Shown here one piece after another: positions 47,459 through 54,210 of a stretch of 54,210 nt of DNA (positions are counted from its first letter, which is position 1; each line of letters starts with the position of its first letter). Below the pieces are notes generated by a model. The model saw only the letters and a program-made list of their open reading frames with translations, did not search any database and had not been told where the DNA came from. The position numbers and the translations under genes are program-made. Origin of the DNA: Akkermansiaceae bacterium UBA1506 (GTDB lineage Bacteria > Verrucomicrobiota > Verrucomicrobiia > Verrucomicrobiales > DEV007); contig DCQY01000124.1 in the NCBI GenBank assembly GCA_002323995.1, positions 1-54,210 on the forward strand, in the 5' to 3' direction.

Positions 47459-48571
47459 ATGTTGTATTTCCTTCACCTGGTAAAAGATCACTCAGACTGG
47501 TTGGATCCACTGAACGTTTTTCAGTATCAAACATTCCGTGCTGCCGGGGCCTGTTTGACCGCCTTTCTTCTAACCGTTCTGTTGGGGAACAAAGTTATCC
47601 TCAAGTTGATTTCCCTTAAACTAGGCCAGCCAATAAGGACTACAGAAGAGGTGAATGAGTTGGCTGAACTCCATGGCGGCAAGGCAGGGACACCTACAAT
47701 GGGGGGAGTCTTAATTGTCGGAGCGGTTTTGATTTCTGTTATTCTTTGGGCGCGCCCGACAAACCCATTCGTTCATGCCCTCATTTTTGTGATGCTGGGA
47801 ACCGGGCTGCTCGGATTTGTGGATGACTATTTAAAAATAAAAAGAAAGAATTCAGTTGGTGTGCGAGGCAAGGCTAAGCTGATCGTTCAATGTGTAGTTT
47901 CTTTCATTGCGGTCGGTTACCTTTATAGTCACCCCGATACTTCCGACTACATTGGAAGACTTTACCTTCCCATACTAAAGGATCCGGTGATTGAGGATAT
48001 GGGTGTTTTTACGTTTATCCTGCTTCCTATTGTTATCGTGGGTTGTTCGAATGCGGTGAACCTTACTGATGGTCTTGATGGTCTGGCTGCCGGGTGCACT
48101 GTGACTACGGCAATGGCTTACGCCATCTTGAGTTACGTTGCGGGTCACCAGATCATTGGGGGAGACTATCTTCAGGTCCCCTTTAACCGTCATGCCGGTG
48201 AAGTGTCAATTTTCTGCACTGCGCTCGTTGGGGCGGGTCTCGGCTTTCTCTGGTTTAATAGTTATCCTGCAAAAGTCTTCATGGGAGATACGGGCTCTCT
48301 TGCCATTGGCGGGATGCTTGGGACGATTGCGATCTGTTGCAAGCAGGAGTTACTGCTGGTCATCGTCGGCTTTGTTTTTGTAATGGAAGCCGCCTCCGTG
48401 ATTCTTCAAGTAGCAAGCTTCAAACTGACGGGTAAGCGAATTTTCAAAATGTCACCGATCCACCATCACTTCGAGTTGATGGGGTGGGCTGAGAGCAAAG
48501 TGATTAATCGTTTTTGGATCATCTCAATTATCTCCGCCATGATTGGGTTGATGACTCTAAAACTTCGTTAA
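47459..48571 (+). CDS. mraY: phospho-MurNAc-pentapeptide transferase
   Basis: 370 aa, about ten membrane helices. Family signatures: GGKAGTPTMGG, GFVDDYLKIKRKNS (aspartate pair), NLTDGLDGLAAG, FMGDTGSLAIGG and SPIHHHFELMGW. It makes lipid I on undecaprenyl phosphate in the inner membrane. The murD start follows the stop with no gap. Confidence 0.96.
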   Translation: MLYFLHLVKDHSDWLDPLNVFQYQTFRAAGACLTAFLLTVLLGNKVILKLISLKLGQPIRTTEEVNELAELHGGKAGTPTMGGVLIVGAVLISVILWARPTNPFVHALIFVMLGTGLLGFVDDYLKIKRKNSVGVRGKAKLIVQCVVSFIAVGYLYSHPDTSDYIGRLYLPILKDPVIEDMGVFTFILLPIVIVGCSNAVNLTDGLDGLAAGCTVTTAMAYAILSYVAGHQIIGGDYLQVPFNRHAGEVSIFCTALVGAGLGFLWFNSYPAKVFMGDTGSLAIGGMLGTIAICCKQELLLVIVGFVFVMEAASVILQVASFKLTGKRIFKMSPIHHHFELMGWAESKVINRFWIISIISAMIGLMTLKLR

Positions 48572-49897
48572 ATGGATTTAAAAGGTAAAAAAGTTGCTGT
48601 GTTAGGAGCTGGTAGCAGTGGCCTTGCCGCTGCCGCTTTAGCGCTTAGTCACGGAGCTACTGTATCTGCCTTTGATAGCGGTGACACATTGCGGCTGTCT
48701 CCAGCTGTGGAGCGATTCGCCGAACTGGGTGTGGTTTTGACTTGTGGTGATGATGCGCTTTTTCCGTCAAGCGACTATGACGTCTCAGTGATCAGCCCTG
48801 GGATCGATGAGCGCTGGCCCATAGCCCGTGCCTTTTCTGAGGCGTCAAATGAGCTGATTGGCGAGGTCGAATTTGCATTTCGCCTCAGTGAAACCCCTGT
48901 GGTTGCGATTACGGGAACAAATGGGAAGACAACGACGACCAGTCTCGTCGCTCAAATGATCAACAGCAGCGGTTTGAAGGCCGTCGCGGCAGGAAATATT
49001 GGGCGCGCTTACAGCGATGTTGTTGCATCAAGAGAGGAACTGGACTGGATTGTTCTTGAGATCAGTTCCTTTCAGCTGGAGACAATTAAAACGTTCAGTC
49101 CAGAGGTGGCGGTTTGGATGAACTTCGCAGCTGATCACCTTGATCGGTATAAAAGTCTAGAAGACTACAAGCAGGCAAAAGTGCGGCTTTTTAAGAATGG
49201 TGGGGAGGGGAAGCAGGCAATATGCAAGTTCGAAGACAATGTGGGGAGTGATTGGTTAAGAACCACTTTCTCGGCTTTCTCAGAAGGAGGTGATTTCGGC
49301 TATGAGGAAGGAATAATTTATGAAAAAAAGGCCGGTCGGAGCTTTGACTTCAGAAAAACCGAGCTTCAAGGCAAACACAACGCAGAAAATGTTATGGTCT
49401 CTCTTGCTGTGGCCGATATCCTTGGAATATCGTGGAATGATATTGAGGAGTCTATAGAGAATTTCAGAGCTCCTCAGCACCGCTGTGAGAAAATTAGCGA
49501 GATTGACGGCGTCCTGTATTTGAATGATTCCAAGTCGACTAATCTTCACTCCCTTGAGAGTGCGATTGCAGGTCAGGAGGCCCCTCTGGTGTTGATTGTA
49601 GGGGGGAAGCAAAAGGGCCTGGATTTCAGTGCGCTGGCAGAATTAGTCGGAGAGAGAGCCAAGGCTGCTATCTGCATCGGAGAGATCAAAGAGGAGATCG
49701 CTAGGTCATGGAGTCGGCGGATTACTTGCCAGATCGCTGAGGACCTAAACGAAGCGGTCGACATTGCAGCTGAGATAGCTGAGAGCGGAGACATCGTTCT
49801 TTTTTCGCCGGGGACTTCGAGTTTTGACATGTTCTCGGGTTATGAAGAACGCGGAGACGCCTTCAGAATGGCGGTTCAATCACTCTCTTTCTCCTAA
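48572..49897 (+). CDS. murD: UDP-MurNAc-L-alanine:D-glutamate ligase
   Basis: 441 aa, within the family range. N-terminal Rossmann part (VAVLGAGSSGLAAA), ATP loop ITGTNGKTTTTSLVAQ (about residues 112-127), NFAADHLDRYKS and LNDSKSTNLHS in the C-terminal domain. It adds D-glutamate to UDP-MurNAc-L-Ala. Its order after mraY is that of the classical dcw cluster. Confidence 0.95.
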   Translation: MDLKGKKVAVLGAGSSGLAAAALALSHGATVSAFDSGDTLRLSPAVERFAELGVVLTCGDDALFPSSDYDVSVISPGIDERWPIARAFSEASNELIGEVEFAFRLSETPVVAITGTNGKTTTTSLVAQMINSSGLKAVAAGNIGRAYSDVVASREELDWIVLEISSFQLETIKTFSPEVAVWMNFAADHLDRYKSLEDYKQAKVRLFKNGGEGKQAICKFEDNVGSDWLRTTFSAFSEGGDFGYEEGIIYEKKAGRSFDFRKTELQGKHNAENVMVSLAVADILGISWNDIEESIENFRAPQHRCEKISEIDGVLYLNDSKSTNLHSLESAIAGQEAPLVLIVGGKQKGLDFSALAELVGERAKAAICIGEIKEEIARSWSRRITCQIAEDLNEAVDIAAEIAESGDIVLFSPGTSSFDMFSGYEERGDAFRMAVQSLSFS

Positions 49898-49923
49898 GAC
49901 TTTACAACAAACCAACCACAACA

Positions 49924-50685
49924 ATGAGCAACATACGAAGAAATCGAAAAACAGCAAAAGGTGCCCGCCATACCTCGCTTAGCCGAACTCGCGCGCAGAC
50001 CAAACTTGCGGCTAATCTTACCGAAGAGCAGGACTGGTATCTTGATACGCCAGATGTTCGCCTCACTAGAATCATCAGTATCGTTGTGATTCTTCACGCA
50101 ATAGCCATCGGTGGAATGCTTGCCTTCAAGATGGTGGATAAGGCCTCGTTGGAAACCGCTATCACGATTAGCTCTGCTAGGGAAACCTTAGACGAAGCCG
50201 TTCAAGATAAGCGCGCACTTGCCGCTTCGATTCCAGCGGCTTCGAGCGAGCTTAAAGACGATGTCGCCCGCGCAGCCCTGTCGCCTCCGCTTAGTCAGAA
50301 TCCGGCTAATGAGCTCCAATACAGAGTTAAGGCGGGGGACACGCTTCCAGAGATTGCTGAGGAGCTTAAAGTTAGCGCGGAACTACTCCGAAAAGTCAAT
50401 TCAATCACTTCCGACAATGAGCTCTATCCTGGGCGTTGGCTAAACATCCCGGATAAGAAGCCTGTTGCAATTGCTCAACCTGTCGTTGCCTCAAAGTCCG
50501 AGCAATTAGCGAAAGCCGACACCCATTCGCAGAGCGCACTCTACATCGTCAAGCCTGGAGATACGGCTTGGGCGATCTCTCGTGAACTTGGAGTTTCTTT
50601 TAATGATTTGATGCAGCTCAACGGCATTGATCGACCCGAGACTTTGCAGATTGGCCAAAAGCTCAAGGTTCCCCTGCGCAACTGA
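49924..50685 (+). CDS. LysM-domain membrane protein in the dcw cluster
   Basis: 253 aa. A basic N-terminal cytoplasmic segment of about 55 residues, one membrane helix (about 56-76), a spacer, then two LysM domains: about 137-180 (YRVKAGDTLPEIAEELKV) and about 207-251 (YIVKPGDTAWAISRELGV). LysM binds N-acetylglucosamine chains, so the protein should attach to peptidoglycan from the membrane side. Being between murD and ftsW, it may help coordinate septal wall synthesis (inference). No catalytic domain is present. Confidence 0.85.
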   Translation: MSNIRRNRKTAKGARHTSLSRTRAQTKLAANLTEEQDWYLDTPDVRLTRIISIVVILHAIAIGGMLAFKMVDKASLETAITISSARETLDEAVQDKRALAASIPAASSELKDDVARAALSPPLSQNPANELQYRVKAGDTLPEIAEELKVSAELLRKVNSITSDNELYPGRWLNIPDKKPVAIAQPVVASKSEQLAKADTHSQSALYIVKPGDTAWAISRELGVSFNDLMQLNGIDRPETLQIGQKLKVPLRN

Positions 50686-50733
50686 ACGCACCGGTTAACT
50701 ATTTTTAAAAGTCACTTAACGCCTCACGTTTCC

Positions 50734-51882
50734 ATGCATCAGAAAAGTCTAATTATGCTTCTTTCCGCTGTTTCTTTTCTGGTGATTGTCGGGCTCGTAA
50801 TGCTTATCAGTACCTGTGTGTTCAGTGCGGGAGCCGACCCTACCGACGGCTATCGAGAAGCCAAGAAGCAGGGGGTTTGGCTTTTTTTGGGCATCGTACT
50901 CTGTGTCTGGGCGGCGATGACGGATTATCGTTTTTGGAAAAAGCGTAATTGGCTTCTCTATGGCGGTGTGGTGGTTCTTCTTGCGCTTTGCTTTGTCCCA
51001 GGGATTGGACGTGATATCAACGGCGAATCTCGGTGGGTCGAAATTGGAGCGTTGCGCTTGCAGCCTTCCGAATTTGCCAAGATTGCGGTTATTACCTTCC
51101 TCGCTTATTGGTTTTCGCGTCATCCCGATGGCGGCAATCATTTGATTCAAGGATTCGGTGCTCCGCTCGCTATTGTGTCGCTTCCTCTTCTGCTCATCCT
51201 GTTTGAGGTGGATATCGGAACGACAGCTGTTCTCTCAGCAACTACCTTTCTCATTCTTTTTGTCGCTGGAACGAACTGGAAATACCTCACGGGGCTTTGT
51301 CTTGCCGGTGTGGTCGCTTTTATTGGAATGTTGAATTACGCCCCGAATCGAGTTGAGCGTATCATGGCCTTTCTTGATCTTGAGAAACATCAGGATGGAG
51401 CGGGTTACCAACAGTGGCTAGCTCTCATGGCAATTGGTTCAGGGGGTATGACTGGCCGAGGAATTGGAGAGGGCCGTCTCAAGATGATGTATATGCCATT
51501 TGCCCATACTGACTTTATCTTCCCCATGATTGGTGAGGAGATGGGCCTGATATTCACCATTCTCGTCGTTCTTGCATTTGTCTTCCTTGTTTTCTCCGGA
51601 TTTATCATCGGGGCGCATGCCCCTGATCGTTTCGGAACTTTGCTTGCTCTTGGTTTGGCGGGCTATATCGGGTTTCAGGCTTTTCTCAATATCGGAGTGA
51701 CAACAGCAATTTTACCGAATACCGGTCTGACACTGCCCTTTGTTAGCTACGGAGGATCATCACTGCTCGTTGGATTCGTTTCCATTGGCATCCTCATCAA
51801 TATCTACCGGCAAGGAGTGGTGGAGCAGGTTGAAGGTAAGGACTGGGTGATCCGAAAGAACCGAATTACGCCCCGTACTTGA
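50734..51882 (+). CDS. ftsW: septal peptidoglycan glycosyltransferase / lipid II polymerase
   Basis: 382 aa, about ten membrane helices. SEDS-family signatures RWVEIGALRLQPSEFAKI (about residues 103-120) and NTGLTLPFVSYGGSSLL (about 329-345) are clear. It polymerises lipid II at the septum with FtsI. RodA cannot be excluded by motifs alone, but the dcw location favours FtsW. No murG, murC, ftsQ, ftsA or ftsZ follows: the cluster ends here. Confidence 0.92.
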   Translation: MHQKSLIMLLSAVSFLVIVGLVMLISTCVFSAGADPTDGYREAKKQGVWLFLGIVLCVWAAMTDYRFWKKRNWLLYGGVVVLLALCFVPGIGRDINGESRWVEIGALRLQPSEFAKIAVITFLAYWFSRHPDGGNHLIQGFGAPLAIVSLPLLLILFEVDIGTTAVLSATTFLILFVAGTNWKYLTGLCLAGVVAFIGMLNYAPNRVERIMAFLDLEKHQDGAGYQQWLALMAIGSGGMTGRGIGEGRLKMMYMPFAHTDFIFPMIGEEMGLIFTILVVLAFVFLVFSGFIIGAHAPDRFGTLLALGLAGYIGFQAFLNIGVTTAILPNTGLTLPFVSYGGSSLLVGFVSIGILINIYRQGVVEQVEGKDWVIRKNRITPRT

Positions 51883-51947
51883 GATCATTCTGTGGTGCAC
51901 TAGTTTGGAGAGAGGTAGTAGACCTAGCGCGCAAGGGGAGAAAGGAG

Positions 51948-52020
51948 TGGACGGACAGGGACTCGAACCCTGGACCAATTGGTTAAAAGCCAACTGCTCT
52001 ACCAACTGAGCTATCCGTCC
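51948..52020 (-). tRNA. tRNA-Lys (anticodon TTT)
   Basis: Reading the minus strand from 52020 to 51948 gives a 73-base cloverleaf: acceptor GGACGGA pairing with TCCGTCC, D arm TAGCTCAGTTGGTAGAGCA, anticodon arm with loop CTTTTAA (anticodon TTT), T arm AGGGTTCGAGTCCCT, discriminator A. The CCA end is not encoded. No integrase or direct repeat beside it suggests use as an attachment site. Confidence 0.97.
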
Positions 52021-52079
52021 ACAAGGGTCGTCACCGGTGGTCAACCGAGACGGGCGCAAAGTTTAATGCTCAAGATCGA

Positions 52080-52766
52080 TCACGCAAGCGAAAGTTCTCC
52101 TAATAATGAACGAAGTGAGTTTTCTTTTCTCCCAACTCGAAAGTGCTTAAATCCCGCGTTTTTCGCTCCACTCCAGTCACATTCGGGATCGTCTCCGACA
52201 TGCAGGATAGTCTCAGGGGGAAGCGCCAGTCTCGAAGCAGCTTCTGCGAAGATCTTAGGATCAGGTTTCGACGCCCCAATCTCGCAAGAGAGCAAAGTGT
52301 GCCGGAAATAGGACAAAAGTTTTAGGTCTTCGAGGATGCGACGCAGTCGGTAGTCAAAGTTCGAGAGTATAATTACGGGATAAGTTTTGCTAACAGCGGA
52401 AAGCACCTCAGTCGCGTTGGGGTCAGCAGTCCAGGTTCCGGGTGCTTCGAAATGGTCATAGAGGTCTTCAAAAAACAACTCAAAGTCGGGATGCTCTGCG
52501 GTCCCAGCTTGTGCCTCTTCGAATACCTCGCCGACGATGCGTTTCCACCACGATTTTTCATTAGGATGATCAAATTTTGATTGGGGGGAAAAAGGAGGTG
52601 GAGTCCGCGACCAAACGTTGGAGAAAGCTTGATCAAGTGAGTCGGGTGACGCTGAGATGCCATGCCTTTTGGCTACTCGTGAATAAGCGTTCCCGACTGG
52701 TTCGGCGAGATGAATTAGAGTTCCGGCAGCATCGAAACTGATGGCTTTGATGAGGTCATTTGACAT
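52080..52766 (-). CDS. HAD-superfamily hydrolase, subfamily IA
   Basis: 228 aa. Motif I is SFDAAGTLIH: the nucleophile Asp is kept but the usual second Asp (DxD) is Ala, as in the HDHD3-like branch. Motif II is VIILSNFD, the lysine of motif III lies in GASKPDPKIF, and motif IV is HVGDDPECDWSGAKNAG. Probably a small-molecule phosphatase; substrate unknown. Divergent from nusA. Confidence 0.85.
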   Translation of the reverse strand: MSNDLIKAISFDAAGTLIHLAEPVGNAYSRVAKRHGISASPDSLDQAFSNVWSRTPPPFSPQSKFDHPNEKSWWKRIVGEVFEEAQAGTAEHPDFELFFEDLYDHFEAPGTWTADPNATEVLSAVSKTYPVIILSNFDYRLRRILEDLKLLSYFRHTLLSCEIGASKPDPKIFAEAASRLALPPETILHVGDDPECDWSGAKNAGFKHFRVGRKENSLRSLLGELSLA

Positions 52767-52791
52767 AGCTTGATTTGTCTGGATTTACATC

Positions 52792-52820
52792 TTGCCTAAC
52801 TGCCAGGTTCCGCCTATTAT
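52792..52820 (+). promoter_or_regulatory. sigma-70-like promoter of nusA
   Basis: TTGCCT (52792-52797), 17-bp spacer, TATTAT (52815-52820). It lies 106 bp before the nusA ATG, between divergent genes, and is the only good match there. A transcript starting near 52827 would include both leader hairpins. Confidence 0.5.
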
Positions 52821-52843
52821 TGCAATCTTACAATCTTGAGAAG

Positions 52844-52895
52844 TTGGCCTGTAAACTGGCTAAACGGATTAAGTGGGTTCGTCCCACTTTTTTTT
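52844..52895 (+). terminator. intrinsic terminator (attenuator) in the nusA leader
   Basis: First hairpin TTGGCC (52844-52849) with GGCTAA (52858-52863), one G-U pair. Then AAGTGGG (52871-52877), loop TTCGT, CCCACTT (52883-52889) running into eight T's (52888-52895). The second is a textbook Rho-independent terminator in the plus direction. It ends 31 bases before the nusA ATG and no plus-strand gene lies between ftsW (ends 51882) and it. Confidence 0.8.
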
Positions 52896-52925
52896 GTCTC
52901 AACATCGAAAGATTAGCTTCAAAAA

Positions 52926-54210
52926 ATGACAAACGAATTGCTAGCACTTTTCGAATATTACGAGAAAGAAAAAGGAATTAAGCGCGAGACAATGGTCGAA
53001 GCGCTTGAGACAGCACTGCTGTCTGCTTCTCGTAAAAGTATTGGCCCCGCTCGCGACATGCGGATTCACATCGATCCTGACAAGGGCGATATCCGCGCTT
53101 TCGCGACTTTAGTAGTGTGCGACCGGGTCGAAAATCCATATGACGAGATCGACATTTTTACGGCTCGCCGTCTCAACCCCGAAATTAACGTGGACGATGA
53201 TCTAGAGGTGGACATTACTCCCGCAAACTTTGGGCGGATCGCCGCGCAGACCGCCAAGCAGACCATGATGCAGCGTCTGCGTCAGGCCGAGAAAGAGATG
53301 ATCTATGATGAATTTAAAGATCGGGCCGGAGATATTGTCAGTGGCACTGTGCGTCGTTTCGAGCGTGGTGATGTATTCATCGACCTCGGTAAGTTTGAGG
53401 GAGTCATGCACCAGCGGGAGCGTGTTTCGACGGAAGAGTATAACGTAGGCGATCGTATTCGTGCATATGTAGTGGCGGTTGAGAACGGGGCGCGGGGTCC
53501 TGAAATTATTCTTTCCCGCAGCCATCCCAATTTCGTTCGACGACTTTTTGAATCTGAGGTTAGTGAGATTGCTGATCGCACTGTCGAAATTCGCTCGTTG
53601 GCCCGCGAGGCGGGATATCGGACCAAGGTGGCTGTTTACAGTGCAGACGAGAAAGTGGATCCTGTTGGCGCTTGCGTGGGACTAAGAGGCGCTCGCGTCA
53701 AAAATATCGTTCGCGAACTTAACAACGAGAAGGTCGATATCATCCGTTGGAGCAATGATATCAATGCCTTCGTCGGCGAAGCGTTGAAGCCTGCGGAGAT
53801 TAGGTCGATTTCCCTCGATGAAGAAAATAAGTCAGTTCTGGTTCGAGTCGATGAGGAAGAACTCTCAAAGGCAATTGGGCGTCGCGGTCAGAACGCTCGC
53901 CTGACAGCGCGTCTGGTGGGCTGGGACGTCCAGGTTCAGAAAGATGAATCCGCCCATGAAGCGTTTGAAGCCCAAGTGGCCCAAGCTGCCTCTGCAATCT
54001 CCAGCTCGGCAGATATTGACGAGGAAATTGCTATTACTCTTGTGCGAGGAGGGTTGATGTCCATCGAGATGATCGCCAATGACGTTGATGAGGTCGATAT
54101 TGCCGATGTACTGGGTGTCAGTGTTGATGAGGGCAAGGGAATTCTCGATAAGGCAAAAGCAGCGATAGGCGGCAATGGCGGCGTCAAGGAAGCACCTGCC
54201 GAGGAGGAAG
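52926..54210 (+). CDS. nusA: transcription termination/antitermination factor NusA (3' end outside window)
   Basis: Open from the ATG at 52926 to the last base, 428 codons seen. N-terminal RNA polymerase-binding domain (ELLALFEYYEKEKGIKRE, residues about 4-21), S1 domain (GDIVSGTVRRFERGDVFIDLG, about 135-200), KH1 with DPVGACVGLRGARVKNI and KH2 with LSKAIGRRGQNARLTARL, then the start of an acidic C-terminal extension. rimP, which usually precedes nusA, is absent: the HAD gene is there instead. infB would be expected downstream. Confidence 0.95.
   Translation, partial: MTNELLALFEYYEKEKGIKRETMVEALETALLSASRKSIGPARDMRIHIDPDKGDIRAFATLVVCDRVENPYDEIDIFTARRLNPEINVDDDLEVDITPANFGRIAAQTAKQTMMQRLRQAEKEMIYDEFKDRAGDIVSGTVRRFERGDVFIDLGKFEGVMHQRERVSTEEYNVGDRIRAYVVAVENGARGPEIILSRSHPNFVRRLFESEVSEIADRTVEIRSLAREAGYRTKVAVYSADEKVDPVGACVGLRGARVKNIVRELNNEKVDIIRWSNDINAFVGEALKPAEIRSISLDEENKSVLVRVDEEELSKAIGRRGQNARLTARLVGWDVQVQKDESAHEAFEAQVAQAASAISSSADIDEEIAITLVRGGLMSIEMIANDVDEVDIADVLGVSVDEGKGILDKAKAAIGGNGGVKEAPAEEE

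Noticed and set aside
51948..52020. tRNA-Lys as an attachment site of a mobile element
   Set aside because: No integrase, no direct repeat of the tRNA end and only core genes (ftsW, HAD hydrolase, nusA) around it.
1..54210. CRISPR arrays, insertion sequences, prophage or toxin-antitoxin genes
   Set aside because: I saw no regularly spaced repeats, transposases, integrases or phage proteins on either strand.

Overview
The window looks like a chromosomal segment of a member of the Verrucomicrobiota. The best lineage marker is a 51-residue gene at 38396-38551 that matches the 'small basic protein' known from the Chlamydia/Verrucomicrobium group. Supporting signs are two secreted PQQ-type beta-propeller proteins, a GldA/GldF/GldG-like ABC operon ending in a DUF4340 gene, and a general lack of Shine-Dalgarno sites before first genes. 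MurE carries the DNPR motif of meso-diaminopimelate-adding enzymes, so the cell makes a Gram-negative-type peptidoglycan.

Layout. 120-5305 (+): ABC transporter operon (ATPase, permease, GldG-like auxiliary protein, DUF4340 protein). 5569-7076 (-): secreted double-NIPSNAP protein, DUF423 membrane protein and a truncated ECF sigma factor. 7260-11230 (+): two secreted beta-propeller proteins. 11267-13251 (+): a small DUF3311-like membrane protein and a sodium/solute symporter. 13300-17054 (+): adenylate-forming LuxE/PaaK-like enzyme, aldehyde dehydrogenase-fold reductase and iron alcohol dehydrogenase, together looking like an acid-to-aldehyde-to-alcohol route. 17108-23030 (+): DinG-type helicase, SAM methyltransferase, MalQ and malate dehydrogenase. 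23295-35297 (+): one 4000-residue hybrid polyketide synthase/nonribosomal peptide synthetase. 35389-37605 (+): secreted SGNH hydrolase. 37624-40082 (-): RluB-type pseudouridine synthase, the small basic protein, a DUF2314 membrane protein and a small hypothetical. 40241-40972 (+): secreted hypothetical. 41437-51882 (+): division and cell-wall cluster rsmH-ftsL-ftsI-murE-murF-mraY-murD-lysM-ftsW. Then tRNA-Lys (-), a HAD hydrolase (-) and the start of nusA (+), which runs off the window.

The most interesting object is the hybrid megasynthase. It reads KS-AT-DH-cMT-ER-KR-ACP-C-A-PCP and then ends in about 400 residues that are neither a thioesterase nor a standard NRPS thioester reductase. That tail resembles the cyanobacterial long-chain acyl-ACP reductase (AAR): a TTG(D/N) motif, a GxGxxG Rossmann loop and a single cysteine in the matching place. 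The adenylation pocket reads like a glycine code. My inference is that a C-methylated, highly reduced acyl chain is condensed with glycine and released as an aldehyde by an AAR-type domain. I know of no described megasynthase with that release domain, but I cannot search databases here.

A second point of interest is the nusA leader. A strong intrinsic terminator lies between a likely promoter and the nusA start codon, with no upstream gene for it to serve, which suggests autoregulation by attenuation. The dcw cluster lacks mraZ and has a LysM protein between murD and ftsW.
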